Shown here: one piece after another, positions 16,223 to 25,767 of the stretch
Position numbering within the stretch: position 1 is the stretch's first letter
Layout: every line of letters begins with the position of its first letter
Origin: Cyclobacteriaceae bacterium
Lineage (GTDB): Bacteria > Bacteroidota > Bacteroidia > Cytophagales > Cyclobacteriaceae
Length of the DNA: 49,601 nucleotides
Reading direction: 5' to 3'
NCBI GenBank assembly: GCA_020832375.1
Contig: JAFIEW010000013.1
Location: 1-49,601, forward strand
Made by a program: the position numbers and the translations under genes
The notes under the pieces: model-generated
The model's database searches: none
Told to the model about the DNA's origin: nothing
Seen by the model: only the letters and a program-made list of their open reading frames with translations

Positions 16223-16978
16223 ATGAATGGAATTTCAAGTCAGAATTTACAATTTTTAAAGTCATTTTTAATCATAGATATTGAAACTGTTTCTGAAAAG
16301 AGACACTTTTATGAGCTGAGCCCTGAAAAACAGCAGCTATGGCGTTTAAAGGTCAATTCTAAGTTTCGCATATCCGACCCAAAGCTACAGATGAAAGCCT
16401 ACTCTGAAAAAGCAGGTATTTTTGCTGAGTTTGGGAAAATTATTGTTATCAGCCTTGGCTTTATTTACCCAAAAGATAGTGATTTGCATTTGAAAATCAT
16501 AAACTTTAAGCATCATAATGAGTCTGAGCTCTTAAAATCTTTTTTTGAATTCATCAGTCGCTCTTTTGATCCTGCCAAATTAAGTTTTGGTGCGCACAAT
16601 GGAAAGGAGTTTGATCTACCCTTTATCTGTAGGAGAGCGTCCATTATGTCACTACCCTTGCCTTCATGCTTACAACTTTCAGGACTTAAGCCATGGCAAA
16701 ATCCTCATGTTGACACCTTAGAAGATTGGAAGTATGGAGATTTTAAACATTATACTTCCCTCAACTTATTGACGCATATCCATGACATCCCCTCACCTAA
16801 AAACCAGATTGATGGATCGCAAGTCGGAAATGTATATTATAAAGCAGGCAATTTGGATAAAATCGCTGACTATTGTGCACAAGATGTTCTTGCAACAGCT
16901 AGGCTATATACCAAAATAAAATTTTTAAAAAATATTGAGCAAGGCAACGTACAATTCACCACCTTCAAATTTGAATAA
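16223..16978 (+). CDS. Predicted 3'-5' exonuclease (PolB-like exonuclease family)
   Basis: DEDD-type exonuclease resembling DNA_pol_B_exo2 proteins: Exo I FLIIDIETVS, Exo II FGAHNGKEFDLPFICRR, Exo III IADYCAQDVLATARLY. The conserved middle HYTSLNLLTHIHDIPSPK and IDGSQVGNVYY is typical. It lacks a polymerase domain and probably trims single-stranded DNA or RNA ends in repair. ATG 16223 is preferred; a TTG at 16163 would add 20 residues with no family similarity that I can see. Confidence 0.85.
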   Translation: MNGISSQNLQFLKSFLIIDIETVSEKRHFYELSPEKQQLWRLKVNSKFRISDPKLQMKAYSEKAGIFAEFGKIIVISLGFIYPKDSDLHLKIINFKHHNESELLKSFFEFISRSFDPAKLSFGAHNGKEFDLPFICRRASIMSLPLPSCLQLSGLKPWQNPHVDTLEDWKYGDFKHYTSLNLLTHIHDIPSPKNQIDGSQVGNVYYKAGNLDKIADYCAQDVLATARLYTKIKFLKNIEQGNVQFTTFKFE

Positions 16979-16995
16979 AGTTGATCTTTTATTTT

Positions 16996-17007
16996 CGAGG
17001 GATGAGG
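16996..17007 (+). repeat. Dispersed motif copy (CGAGGGATGAGG)
   Basis: Lies 17 nt after the exonuclease stop, in sense orientation, following a T-rich run. It is a variant copy of the GTGGAATGAGGG motif (see findings). Confidence 0.4.
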
Positions 17008-17181
17008 TTCTGATATCGCCCCTCTCTGATGGATTGCTGTATGTCAAAGTAGGAATAGTAAATTTGGAAGCTTAAATTGCATAACGGCTTCAGTTGAATA
17101 GAGTAGTGGTTTTTATGGCATGAGTAAGCTCTAAGAAAAACCTTCCTAACAATAGTAATTGATGAAGTAAATGATGGCTTG

Positions 17182-19002
17182 ATGGTGAGTAGAAATGTTC
17201 TTGAGGTAAACAACTTGACGGTAGCCTTTAGCGATCAGGATATGGGTGGGGGTGAGGCTGTGCGCGGTATTCAGTTTAATATCAAGCAAGGAAGTACAGT
17301 GGCTATTGTTGGTGAGTCAGGCTCTGGTAAATCAGCAACAGCCTTAGCGATTATGGGACTCTTGCCGGATCAAGCAATCTGCAAAGGAGATATTCGATTG
17401 CTTCGAAAAAATGGTCAACCCGTCTTACTTTCGAAAATATCTGATCGTGCCTACGCTAAGGTGCGAGGTAATGATATGTCGATGATTTTTCAGGAGCCGA
17501 TGAGCTCACTAAATCCAGTAATCAGCTGCGGTGAGCAGGTGATGGAGGTTTTGGTGAGGCATCGCAAAATGTCAAGATCTGAAGCATATTCTGAATGCAT
17601 CAAGCTTTTCGATCAGGTGAAGCTCCCGCGAATCCAAGAGCTGATAAAAAGCTATCCTCATCAGCTTTCAGGAGGGCAAAAGCAGCGGGTCATGATTGCT
17701 ATGGCCTTGGCATGTCGTCCTCAACTTATTATAGCCGACGAGCCTACCACCGCCCTAGATCTTACGGTGCAGAAGGAAATCATGGATTTACTACAAGACC
17801 TGCAAAATCGATTTAATACGGCCTTGCTCTTCGTTTCGCACGATCTGTCGCTCGTATCTCAAATAGCGGATGAAGTGCTCGTTATGCGTGATGGTGAGAT
17901 TGTAGAGTCAGGAAATGTATGGCAAGTTTTTTCTAGACCTGCTCATCCCTACACCATGGGACTGTTGGCATGTCGACCGCGAATGAATATCAAGCTCAAA
18001 AAGCTACCCGTAGTGAGTGACTTTATGAGTGTAGAGCGTAGCGACGGCCGCTTTAGTGAGCAGAAGTATAAATCGGTGGGAGAGGCATTATTAAAAAATG
18101 CTCGCAGCCAAAGAGAAGTAACGGAGGCACATGCCAAAATTTACAGTCAGTTACCTTTGCTCGAGGTAAAAAATGTATCGGTATCATTTCCCCCTCAGCA
18201 GCAATCGATTTTCTTACCCAACGCCAGAAAAAGGGTGATGGCGGTAGATGATGTTTCACTTAATGTTTATCCCGGTGAGAGTCTCGGTTTGGTGGGCGAG
18301 AGCGGCTGTGGTAAGAGCAGCTTGGCGAGAGCCATATTGCGTTTGCAAAAGATAGATGCGGGTGTTTTGACCTTTCGTGCTTATGAGATTTCTTCTTACA
18401 AGCAAAGTCAACTTAGACGCTTGAGGAAAGATATGCAGATTATCTTTCAAGACCCTTTTAGCAGCTTGAATCCCAAACTGACGATTCGATCATCCTTTTT
18501 GGAAATAATGAAGATACATCAAGTAGGAAAAAATACGCAAGAGCGAATAGAAAAGATCGCAGAGATCCTGCAGCTTGTAGGTCTTTTGCCTGATATGATG
18601 AATCGCTTTCCCAATGCCTTCTCGGGAGGACAACGCCAGCGGATCACCATCGCGAGAACCTTATTGCTCGAACCAGAGTTTATTATATGTGATGAATCTG
18701 TTTCTGCACTCGATGTGTCGGTTCAAGCCCAAGTGCTCAACCTACTCAATCATCTAAAATCAAAATTTAATTTTACTTTTCTGCTGATAAGTCACGATCT
18801 TGCCGTTGTTAAGTTTTTTTGTGACCGTATTCTCGTCATGAAGGACGGAAAAATCGTAGAAGAAGGCATGACCGATACTATTTTCAATGGAAGTACTAAT
18901 GAATATACCCAAAAACTAATACAGGCTATACCTAAGGGCGAGCTCGAAGATATTCGTAAAGCACAGCAGCTTAGGCAACAACACAGAGAAAGTTTAGCCT
19001 GA
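17182..19002 (+). CDS. Fused double ABC transporter ATPase, oligopeptide type (DppD-DppF/YejF-like)
   Basis: Two complete ATPase halves in one 606-residue chain. Half 1 has Walker A GESGSGKS (~44-51), signature LSGGQKQRVMIA, Walker B LIIADEPTTALD and switch FVSHDLSLV. Half 2 has Walker A GESGCGKSSLAR (~370), signature FSGGQRQRITIAR, Walker B FIICDESVSALD and LLISHDLAVV. The order and the post-domain extensions (RPAHPYTMGLLACRP) match peptide/nickel importers whose two ATPases are fused. No permease or binding-protein genes are nearby, so the partners lie elsewhere. ATG 17182 is taken; the codon before it is TTG. A possible oddity is the long linker with the NARKRVMAVDDVSL start of half 2. Confidence 0.93.
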   Translation: MVSRNVLEVNNLTVAFSDQDMGGGEAVRGIQFNIKQGSTVAIVGESGSGKSATALAIMGLLPDQAICKGDIRLLRKNGQPVLLSKISDRAYAKVRGNDMSMIFQEPMSSLNPVISCGEQVMEVLVRHRKMSRSEAYSECIKLFDQVKLPRIQELIKSYPHQLSGGQKQRVMIAMALACRPQLIIADEPTTALDLTVQKEIMDLLQDLQNRFNTALLFVSHDLSLVSQIADEVLVMRDGEIVESGNVWQVFSRPAHPYTMGLLACRPRMNIKLKKLPVVSDFMSVERSDGRFSEQKYKSVGEALLKNARSQREVTEAHAKIYSQLPLLEVKNVSVSFPPQQQSIFLPNARKRVMAVDDVSLNVYPGESLGLVGESGCGKSSLARAILRLQKIDAGVLTFRAYEISSYKQSQLRRLRKDMQIIFQDPFSSLNPKLTIRSSFLEIMKIHQVGKNTQERIEKIAEILQLVGLLPDMMNRFPNAFSGGQRQRITIARTLLLEPEFIICDESVSALDVSVQAQVLNLLNHLKSKFNFTFLLISHDLAVVKFFCDRILVMKDGKIVEEGMTDTIFNGSTNEYTQKLIQAIPKGELEDIRKAQQLRQQHRESLA

Positions 19003-19020
19003 TTTTTTAATAATAAAGAA

Positions 19021-21177
19021 ATGTCAAAAAGAAGAAAACCAAAAAATACCGCCAAGAAAGGCGGTTTCCAACCCAAAGAATTAGCTCAATCCATTATCAA
19101 TTTTTTGGAGGATCATCCCACCGAAAGTTTTTCTGAGAAGAAAATTGCAGAAGGACTTAATATTCGCTCTGCAAAAGTAAAGAAAGCAATGTCTGATGTG
19201 CTACTCGACCTTGAGGTAAGTGGAGCTATCAATCGTGCGGGAAGACGATCTTATGCCAGTGCTGCGCCCATGCAGCTTATGGAAGGCGTGATTGATCATG
19301 TCAATGCTAAATTTGCCTATATCGTGCACACCAACGAAAAGGAAGACCCCATGGTCTCGGCAAAAGACCTCAATGGAGCCTTAGATGGAGATAAAGTACG
19401 TTTTGTACTTGGATCTAAAGGGAGAGGAGGCCGAAGAAGCGCTAAAGTAACGGAGATTTTAGAGCGAGCACGTACGCAGTTCGTTGGTAAGCTTGAGCGG
19501 TCACCTCGATTTGCTTTTGTGGTACCTGATTATCGGAAAATGCACTATGACTTTTTCATAGCCCCTCAATACATCAATGGAGCGGAGCATAATGATAAAG
19601 TGGTAGTCGAAATCATCAAGTATCCAGAAAAAGGAGATAACCCTGAGGCGAAAGTACTGCGCGTGCTCGGTCCTGCAGGAGAGCATGAAGCTGAAATCCA
19701 CTCAATCATAGAAGAGTTTGGGCTGCCCAATCAATTCCCTGATCATGTACAGCGCGAGGCTGAAGCTATTCCAGAAAAAATACCCGCTAAAGACATTGAA
19801 GGCAGGATGGACTTCAGGGACATTACCACCTTCACCATTGACCCGGCGGATGCAAAAGACTTTGATGACGCACTATCGCTCAAGAAAATAGGCGATGGTA
19901 AATATGAAGTGGGTATTCACATTGCGGATGTCACCCACTACCTAAAGCCCGATACTGAGCTTGATAAAGAAGCGGTGAAGCGCGCTACCTCGGTTTACTT
20001 GGTAGATCGCACCATACCTATGCTACCTGAAAAGTTAAGTAATAACTTATGCTCACTGCGTCCCAATGAAGACCGACTGGCTTTCTCTGCCGTAGTGGTT
20101 TTAGATGATGAAGCCAATGTGTTAGATTGTAAGTTTGGCCGATCGATCATTCATTCCAACCACCGTTTTGTATACGACGATGCACAAGATCAAATAGACA
20201 GTCAGTCGGGAGAGTACTATCAAGAGTTGACCTTGCTCAATGATCTTGCGAAAAAATTACGAGCTAAGCGCTTTCAAGCGGGATCTATCAACTTTGAAAC
20301 CACAGAGGTGAAATTCAAGCTCGATGAAAAAGGCAAGCCGCTGGGCGTGATCACCAAGGTGCGTAAAGACATCCACAAGATGATAGAAGAGTTCATGCTC
20401 TTAGCCAATAAAAGGGTAGCAGAGTGGGTACATGATTTAGCTCCAGACAAAGGCGGTCCCACTTTCGTATACCGTACACATGATTATCCTAATCCTGAAA
20501 AAGTAGACATCTTTTCTAAATTCATCACCAAGTTTGGTCACGAGCTTAAAGTAGATGAAGCCAAGATCAGCGAGTCTATGAATCGGCTTCTTGAGAAGAT
20601 TGAAGGTCGACCCGAGCAAAATATTTTGGAGAGTCTGGCTATCCGAACCATGGCCAAGGCAAAGTATACTACTGAGCCAAAGTTACATTTCGGACTAGCT
20701 TTTCCCCATTATAGCCACTTTACTTCGCCTATTCGAAGGTATCCTGATGTAATGGTGCATCGACTTTTGCAGCACTATCTAGATAAAGGTAAGCCCGCCG
20801 ACAAGGAAAAGTACGAGAAGCTTTGTGAGCATAGCTCTGAAATGGAGAAGCGAGCTACAGAGGCTGAGCGAGCATCGATCAAGTTCAAGCAGGTAGAGTT
20901 CATGAAAGATGTTGGTGATAAAGTCTTTGAGGGCATCGTATCGGGAGTCACAGAATGGGGAATATTCGTAGAAGTGATCGAAACGAAAGTAGAAGGTATG
21001 GTTCGCCTTACTGACTTGAAAGATGATTTTTATGAATTTGATGAAAAAAACTACCGCATTGTAGGTAGAAGTAATAAAAAGATGATTTCTTTGGGGGATA
21101 AAGTAAGCGTTCAGGTGCAAGAAGCCAATGTAGAGCGTAGAACAATAGATTTTATATTTGCCGATACGAATGAATAA
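19021..21177 (+). CDS. rnr: Ribonuclease R
   Basis: The 718-residue 3'-5' exoribonuclease has an N-terminal winged-helix segment, cold-shock domains, the RNB catalytic core with FTIDPADAKDFDDALSL (~residues 271-287; metal-binding Asp cluster), SNNLCSLRPNEDRLAFS, HYSHFTSPIRRYPDVMVHRLL, and a C-terminal S1 domain (VGDKVFEGIVSGVTEWGIFV). The first ~20 residues are Lys-rich. RNase R degrades structured RNA and helps mature rRNA. The gene follows the ABC ATPase by 18 nt and overlaps the polyprenyl synthetase start by 8 nt, so the three probably form one operon. Confidence 0.96.
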   Translation: MSKRRKPKNTAKKGGFQPKELAQSIINFLEDHPTESFSEKKIAEGLNIRSAKVKKAMSDVLLDLEVSGAINRAGRRSYASAAPMQLMEGVIDHVNAKFAYIVHTNEKEDPMVSAKDLNGALDGDKVRFVLGSKGRGGRRSAKVTEILERARTQFVGKLERSPRFAFVVPDYRKMHYDFFIAPQYINGAEHNDKVVVEIIKYPEKGDNPEAKVLRVLGPAGEHEAEIHSIIEEFGLPNQFPDHVQREAEAIPEKIPAKDIEGRMDFRDITTFTIDPADAKDFDDALSLKKIGDGKYEVGIHIADVTHYLKPDTELDKEAVKRATSVYLVDRTIPMLPEKLSNNLCSLRPNEDRLAFSAVVVLDDEANVLDCKFGRSIIHSNHRFVYDDAQDQIDSQSGEYYQELTLLNDLAKKLRAKRFQAGSINFETTEVKFKLDEKGKPLGVITKVRKDIHKMIEEFMLLANKRVAEWVHDLAPDKGGPTFVYRTHDYPNPEKVDIFSKFITKFGHELKVDEAKISESMNRLLEKIEGRPEQNILESLAIRTMAKAKYTTEPKLHFGLAFPHYSHFTSPIRRYPDVMVHRLLQHYLDKGKPADKEKYEKLCEHSSEMEKRATEAERASIKFKQVEFMKDVGDKVFEGIVSGVTEWGIFVEVIETKVEGMVRLTDLKDDFYEFDEKNYRIVGRSNKKMISLGDKVSVQVQEANVERRTIDFIFADTNE

Positions 21178-22153
21178 CGACAGAATTACAAACTACATCC
21201 AATGGCTTGAAGCCAATATTGCAGAGCAAAAATACGGGGAGTCCCCTGAGTCTTTATACGAACCGATCAGTTATATCATGAGCTTAGGCGGCAAACGCAT
21301 CCGCCCCCTTTTAGTCAGCCTTTCTCATGGACTGTTTTCTGGAAATCATGAGGAGGCTCTAAAGCCAGCCTTGGCAGTGGAGGTGTTTCACAATTTTACT
21401 CTTATGCATGACGATATCATGGACGAAGCCCCTCTAAGAAGAGGAAAGGCCACTGTGCATGAGCGTTGGAATGAAAATACAGCCATCCTTTCAGGCGATG
21501 TCATGCTCGTAAAGGCATACGACTACCTTCTCGACTTGGATCCGCAAATTTTAGCGAAGGTCATTGCCAGATTTAATCGTACTGCTGCAGAAGTATGTGA
21601 AGGTCAGCAGCTCGATATGCTCTTTGAGACACAGTCAAGTGTAAGTAAAGCAGAATATATCGAAATGATCCGTTTGAAAACAGCTGTTCTGCTCGGCTTT
21701 TCACTCGAACTCGGCGCTAGAGTAGCAAAGGCTACCGACGCGGAAGTCGAGTTGATCCGTCGTATTGGTGAGAATTTAGGTATTGGGTTTCAGCTTAAAG
21801 ATGACCTGCTCGATGTATATGCCGATCAAGCCAAATTTGGCAAAAAAGTAGGGGGTGATATTGCTGCCAACAAAAAGACTTTCTTATTGCTTTCGGCGCT
21901 TGAAAAAGCCCAAGGTGATGACCTCGAGCAATTACAAAACCTCATACAAACCAAGCCTGAAGATGAGGAAGGAAAGATAAAAGCAGTCAGAGATTTATAC
22001 GATCAGCTAGGTATTCGAGAGCTTACGGAGGCAAAGGTAAAATCCTATTTTGATCAGGTTTACCATGACTTTGAGCTATTGCCGCGCAAGCATGAGAACT
22101 ATTATCACGACCTGAAAGAATTGATCGACTATGTAGTCTATCGTGACAAATAA
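21170..22153 (+). CDS. Polyprenyl (farnesyl/geranylgeranyl-type) diphosphate synthase
   Basis: All-helical prenyltransferase: LGGKRIRPLL substrate loop, first Asp-rich motif HDDIMDEAPLRRG (DDxxD, ~81-85), second Asp-rich motif KDDLLDVY (~210-214), plus GFQLKDDLLD and FGKKVGGDIAANKKT. It condenses isopentenyl diphosphate with an allylic diphosphate. Chain length cannot be set reliably, though bulky residues F77 and F79 before the first motif suggest a short-chain product. ATG 21170 overlaps the rnr stop; an upstream TTG at 21158 is unlikely. Confidence 0.93.
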   Translation: MNNDRITNYIQWLEANIAEQKYGESPESLYEPISYIMSLGGKRIRPLLVSLSHGLFSGNHEEALKPALAVEVFHNFTLMHDDIMDEAPLRRGKATVHERWNENTAILSGDVMLVKAYDYLLDLDPQILAKVIARFNRTAAEVCEGQQLDMLFETQSSVSKAEYIEMIRLKTAVLLGFSLELGARVAKATDAEVELIRRIGENLGIGFQLKDDLLDVYADQAKFGKKVGGDIAANKKTFLLLSALEKAQGDDLEQLQNLIQTKPEDEEGKIKAVRDLYDQLGIRELTEAKVKSYFDQVYHDFELLPRKHENYYHDLKELIDYVVYRDK

Positions 22154-22166
22154 GCCTCTCTTTTCA

Positions 22167-22180
22167 GCCTGGGATGAGGA
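22167..22180 (+). repeat. Dispersed motif copy (GCCTGGGATGAGGA)
   Basis: Sits 13 nt after the prenyl synthase stop, sense orientation, preceded by CTCTTTTCA. Confidence 0.4.
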
Positions 22181-22335
22181 TTTAATTAAGCTATATTGAC
22201 AATTATCAGCAGTAGTGCATCCATTCACTATGGGTGCGCCTACTCGTATTGATGAAGTTTAAAAAAAAGATGTCACTTTTGATTGAGCACGTATTACTTG
22301 CTTATCGTATTTACACCAACGCTATATTAAAGTAG

Positions 22336-22361
22336 CATAAAATCTATCATTCGATTTTATG
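22336..22361. repeat. 9-bp perfect inverted repeat upstream of the rhomboid gene
   Basis: CATAAAATC and GATTTTATG with an 8-nt loop. No T-run follows on the + strand; the role is unclear (terminator remnant or operator). Confidence 0.4.
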
Positions 22362-22426
22362 AAGCTAGGAATTAAAGCGATTCCATCATGGACTTCATAA
22401 AAAATCACCTTCTCTACATTTGATCT

Positions 22427-23059
22427 ATGAATATCGACCTCACGCTTATTTTATTGGTTATCACAGGATTGATTAGCTATAAAGGTTTTTCCGATCCTGC
22501 ACTTATCCGCAAACTCATCATGAATCCTTATCAGTTAGAGCGGAGCAAAGAGTGGTATCGACTATTGACCTCAGGCTTTATTCATGCGGATTGGATGCAT
22601 TTGTTGTTCAATATGTTCACCTTTTACTTCTTTGGCAGCTTGATCGAGCGTTTTTTCATTCAAATGCACGGATTAGTGGCTGGTTCACTCTACTTTTTGT
22701 TGCTCTATTTGGGTGGAATCATCGTAAGCAGTATACCTTCTTACTTGCGACACCGTAAAAACCCCGCGTATAGTAGCCTTGGAGCAAGTGGAGGTGTATC
22801 CGCTATTGTATTGGCATCGGTTTTATTTTTTCCATTGCAAGATATTTGCCTTTATGGCATCATCTGTCTGCCTGGATTCATATTAGGCGCCTTGTTTTTG
22901 GGTTATTCCTACTATATGTCTAAAAATCAGTACGACCGTATCAATCACGAAGCTCATCTTACAGGTGCGGTGTTTGGTATTTTGATTTCATTTCTGATGA
23001 GACCTGATGTTTTTGCTCATTTCTTTGGTCAAGTATTTAGTTGGTTTGGCAGCTTCTAG
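22427..23059 (+). CDS. Rhomboid-family intramembrane serine protease
   Basis: About six hydrophobic segments in 210 residues. The motif EWYRLLTSGFIHADWMHLLFNM is the conserved TM2 region, SLGASGGVSA carries the nucleophile (GxSG, S121) and HEAHLTGAVFG the catalytic His (H177). It cleaves membrane proteins within the bilayer. The -7-like box TACATTTG (22415-22422) ends only 5 nt before the ATG, so the mRNA may be nearly leaderless. Confidence 0.93.
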   Translation: MNIDLTLILLVITGLISYKGFSDPALIRKLIMNPYQLERSKEWYRLLTSGFIHADWMHLLFNMFTFYFFGSLIERFFIQMHGLVAGSLYFLLLYLGGIIVSSIPSYLRHRKNPAYSSLGASGGVSAIVLASVLFFPLQDICLYGIICLPGFILGALFLGYSYYMSKNQYDRINHEAHLTGAVFGILISFLMRPDVFAHFFGQVFSWFGSF

Positions 23060-23070
23060 TTCTTGTTTTC

Positions 23071-23088
23071 TTTTGCGTGGAATGAGGA
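23071..23088 (+). repeat. Dispersed motif copy (TTTTGCGTGGAATGAGGA)
   Basis: Lies 11 nt after the rhomboid stop; one of the copies closest to the apparent consensus. Confidence 0.5.
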
Positions 23089-23174
23089 TCTGACTCAGTC
23101 CTCATCTTAGGTACGGCCTTCACTGAGGCCACGAGAGTGCTTGCATAGGTAGCTTTAATCATAATTATTTATGC

Positions 23175-23183
23175 TTATCCACA
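23175..23183 (+). promoter_or_regulatory. Single DnaA-box-like sequence
   Basis: A perfect TTATCCACA stands alone between the rhomboid gene and the REP cluster. With no second box nearby it may be chance. Confidence 0.3.
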
Positions 23184-23229
23184 AAATTGTATAAATAGAT
23201 ATGCACGTTAAAAAGACACAATTTGTTAG

Positions 23230-23322
23230 GTTGTGTCGCCCTTTCAGGGCTGAATACATGCTTTCTGTTTTTCACAGGGCTTCACCCTGTGCTTAGATAT
23301 GCCGCTCTTTCAGAGCTATCCT
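23230..23322 (+). repeat. REP-like repeat A
   Basis: Contains three small hairpins in order: GCCCTTTCAGGGC, CAGGGCTTCACCCTG and GCTCTTTCAGAGC. A 42-nt block (23278-23319) recurs identically in repeat C. Confidence 0.75.
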
Positions 23323-23546
23323 TTGCGAAAAGTAGGTTTGTTGAATTCACGGAGGTTGAAATTTATAAATATAGACTCCCGAGCATATCAGATGATTTTA
23401 AGTCTTAATTTATCCAAATGATATATTAACCTCATTTCAAAATTAGCTTTCAAATATTATTTTTAGATGTCATTTTAGGGTAGTGCTAAAGCCTATCTTC
23501 TTGAAAAAAATGACAGAAAGCGCTCCATCTCGCCAATTCTAGGGTC

Positions 23547-23652
23547 GAATGCTAAAGGCATTTAATAGCTCTGAAAGAGCATTAAAGCATAGCATAGGGT
23601 GAAGCCCTATGGTTGTTGTATTTAAGTCCCGAAGCCCTAGCAGGGCGACACA
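23547..23652 (-). repeat. REP-like repeat B (inverted)
   Basis: Same hairpin modules in opposite orientation: TAGCTCTGAAAGAGC, CATAGGGTGAAGCCCTATG, then GCCCTAGCAGGGC near the right end. Confidence 0.75.
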
Positions 23653-23683
23653 TATCTTTCTCAAGACTCAAGTCCGATCGAGA

Positions 23684-23732
23684 GCACAAGGCTTCACCCT
23701 GTGCTTAGATATGCCGCTCTTTCAGAGCTATT
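23684..23732 (+). repeat. REP-like repeat C
   Basis: Partial unit with the middle and last hairpins; 23690-23731 is identical to 23278-23319. It lies 129 nt before the transposase gene. Confidence 0.75.
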
Positions 23733-23860
23733 TTTTACTTTTTGTAAGGGTATAGGTGCCTGATTTCGGGTAGGTTGAAAAAGGTATTGAATAAATAATT
23801 GAATTTTCGGATTAATATTATAAATTAACATCAAATTCATTACTAAAATATTGACTATAT

Positions 23861-24313
23861 ATGGGGCAATCGTTAGTACAAAACTATCTTCACATTGTAT
23901 TTAGCACAAAAAACAGGAAGCCGTATATTAATAGTAGCATCGATGAAAAATTATACGCTTACCTATCTGGAACTTGTAATGAGTTAGAGTCTCCCTGTTT
24001 GAGTGTTGGTGGTTACAAAGACCACGTACATCTTCTCTGTAAGTTATCAAAAAAGTTGGCCTTAACTACCTTTTTATCAAAAATTAAATCTTCGTCGTCC
24101 AAATGGATAAAGACCAATGGCGCTGAGTTCTCTAATTTCTATTGGCAGGATGGTTATGGCGCCTTTTCAGTTAATCCGACAGAGGTTAATTTAGTTATTG
24201 ATTATATTAAGCGTCAATCTGAGCATCATCAGAAAAAAACTTTTCAAGACGAGTACAGAGCATTTTTAAAAAAATATAAAGTTGATTATGATGAAAAGTA
24301 CATTTGGGATTGA
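23861..24313 (+). CDS. IS200-like (Y1, RAYT-like) transposase
   Basis: The 150-residue protein is a complete Y1-transposase fold: N-terminal strand YLHIVFSTKNRKPYI, metal-binding HUH pair in GGYKDHVHLLC (H55, H57), FYWQDGYGAFSV, and the catalytic Tyr in DYIKRQSEHHQKKTF (Y115), ending EYRAFLKKYKVDYDEKYIWD. It is flanked by REP-like hairpin repeats on both sides and by no classical IS ends, as with REP-associated tyrosine transposases. It likely nicks and moves those hairpins or keeps them spreading. It appears intact. Confidence 0.92.
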   Translation: MGQSLVQNYLHIVFSTKNRKPYINSSIDEKLYAYLSGTCNELESPCLSVGGYKDHVHLLCKLSKKLALTTFLSKIKSSSSKWIKTNGAEFSNFYWQDGYGAFSVNPTEVNLVIDYIKRQSEHHQKKTFQDEYRAFLKKYKVDYDEKYIWD

Positions 24314-24341
24314 CAAGCGTGAAAGATTTTTCAAGGTGATA

Positions 24342-24415
24342 CAGAATGCTAAAAGTGTTGAATAGCTTTCAAAGAGCGTTAAAACATAGCATAGGGTGAA
24401 GACCTATGGTTGTTG
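24342..24415 (-). repeat. REP-like repeat D (inverted)
   Basis: Diverged inverted copy after the transposase: TAGCTTTCAAAGAGC and CATAGGGTGAAGACCTATG. With C it brackets the transposase in opposite orientations. Confidence 0.65.
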
Positions 24416-25354
24416 TTTTTAACTTTAAATAGTGATTTCTGTTTTTTATAAAACAGATCGATGATAAAAAGGAATGAACTTGAATGAGGCTCACCGTGCT
24501 TTATTTGAAATTATGCTTATCCGATAGTTTACAAAAATGAACTGTTTTGCTATCAAGTATCGCATTTCATTAAAGTCAACTAGCTTGAAATCAGGCATTA
24601 CAAGAGAGGGGTTTATTTACTCAATTTAAGCGTTTATATTTATTCATGATTATATCCTGTGAGATCCTGTGTCAATATTTTTGTAGGCTTTTACCTGGTC
24701 AATCACACATTGTCACTCGATGTTCTACCCAATGTTTCACAGCGGTTACAATGTATCTTGCGACTGTTTTAAGCATTCGGTAAAGTTACTTTGCATCCTT
24801 GCGGATATACATATAACTATTCGCTAAGCGGAAGAATAGAAGCTTTTTTATCATTAGTTTTGATTGATAAAGCAATAGCTAGGTCATAAGGGCTCGTTAT
24901 CAATATTTTAGCAGTTTTTTAAGCACGTACTACCTAACAGGCTAGGTCTTTTTAGTCTTCAATCATATGGCGTACCATTTCTTATCGTTTTTCTTTTAGT
25001 CGCTTACCTTAGGATAAGTCTATCCAATCCCAAAAATATACATTCGCTTATCCGAATGTGATATTTGTCACGGCTTGTTTTTGATTATATATTATGCATC
25101 GTTTTAAAAGTAATATTCGCTTACACAAATATATTTTTTTATTTGGGATCGATTGCGATTGCGTTGTCAAAAATATCGTAAAGCACTAATAGTCTGATGT
25201 TTTTGCATTTTTCTGGAGGCTTAAAATAATATTTAGAAAAAAGTTTATTTTTTTTTCAAGCCAAAATGTGCCTTTATGAGCTAGAAAATGGGATTTTAAA
25301 ATTTATGTATTTGTTTAAACGGTTATTAGGTTTTTTTATTAATGCGCTCTGATA
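24416..25354. other. AT-rich gene-free stretch
   Basis: No convincing coding frame, tRNA or rRNA is seen. A 7-bp inverted repeat ACATTCG...CGAATGT occurs near 25030. Together with flanks this is part of ~1.6 kb without a protein gene, the longest such gap in the window. Confidence 0.5.
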
Positions 25355-25368
25355 TACATTTGTATCAT

Positions 25369-25504
25369 ACAAAACGAGATAAAACAATTCGATTTCGTTT
25401 TTTGGGTTGATTTAATCGAGCATCGCTCGTAATGATATTTATAAATTTGTTTGTTTGTTAGTTGGTTGGAAAAATCTTTGCTTGATGAGCGAAGATTTTT
25501 TTTT
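25369..25504 (+). ncRNA. Candidate small non-coding RNA
   Basis: A -7-like box TACATTTG (25355-25362) is followed after ~7 nt by a predicted start. Three inverted repeats come next: AAAACGA/TCGTTTT (25371-25401), CGAGC-ATC-GCTCG (25417-25429), and the terminator hairpin AAATCTTTGC/GCGAAGATTT (25472-25498) with a T-run to 25504. The ~135-nt unit has no good open frame. There is no clear -33 TTTG. I do not recognise a known RNA family. Confidence 0.3.
25472..25504 (+). terminator. Rho-independent terminator in the gene-free stretch
   Basis: AAATCTTTGC, 7-nt loop TTGATGA, GCGAAGATTT, then a run of T. One mismatch lies inside the stem. It has no upstream gene on the + strand within 1.1 kb, which is why a small RNA is suspected. 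Confidence 0.65.
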
Positions 25505-25767
25505 GCTCTTTATTGGATCAATCTGAATATGGATCAATCCGAATATCTGGGGATAAAGGTTTTTTGATCCCAAATAACCCATCCAATCGTCTATTTAAGA
25601 TAATCTAAAGCTCCTATCACAAAAATTCCTGCCAAATCAGGTTGACAGCTAATAGTATTATTTTCATGATATCGGATTGCTTGTTTAATACTCGATCGAT
25701 CCGGTCAAAATGCGTGCTGGCTAATAAAAAAGTAAAGTTGATAGTTCGTTCGTAGGGTCGGACTTAC

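Noticed and set aside
23223-23408. 61-codon + strand open frame in the REP cluster
   Set aside because: It is made of the REP-like hairpin unit itself; the translation reflects the repeat rather than a protein.
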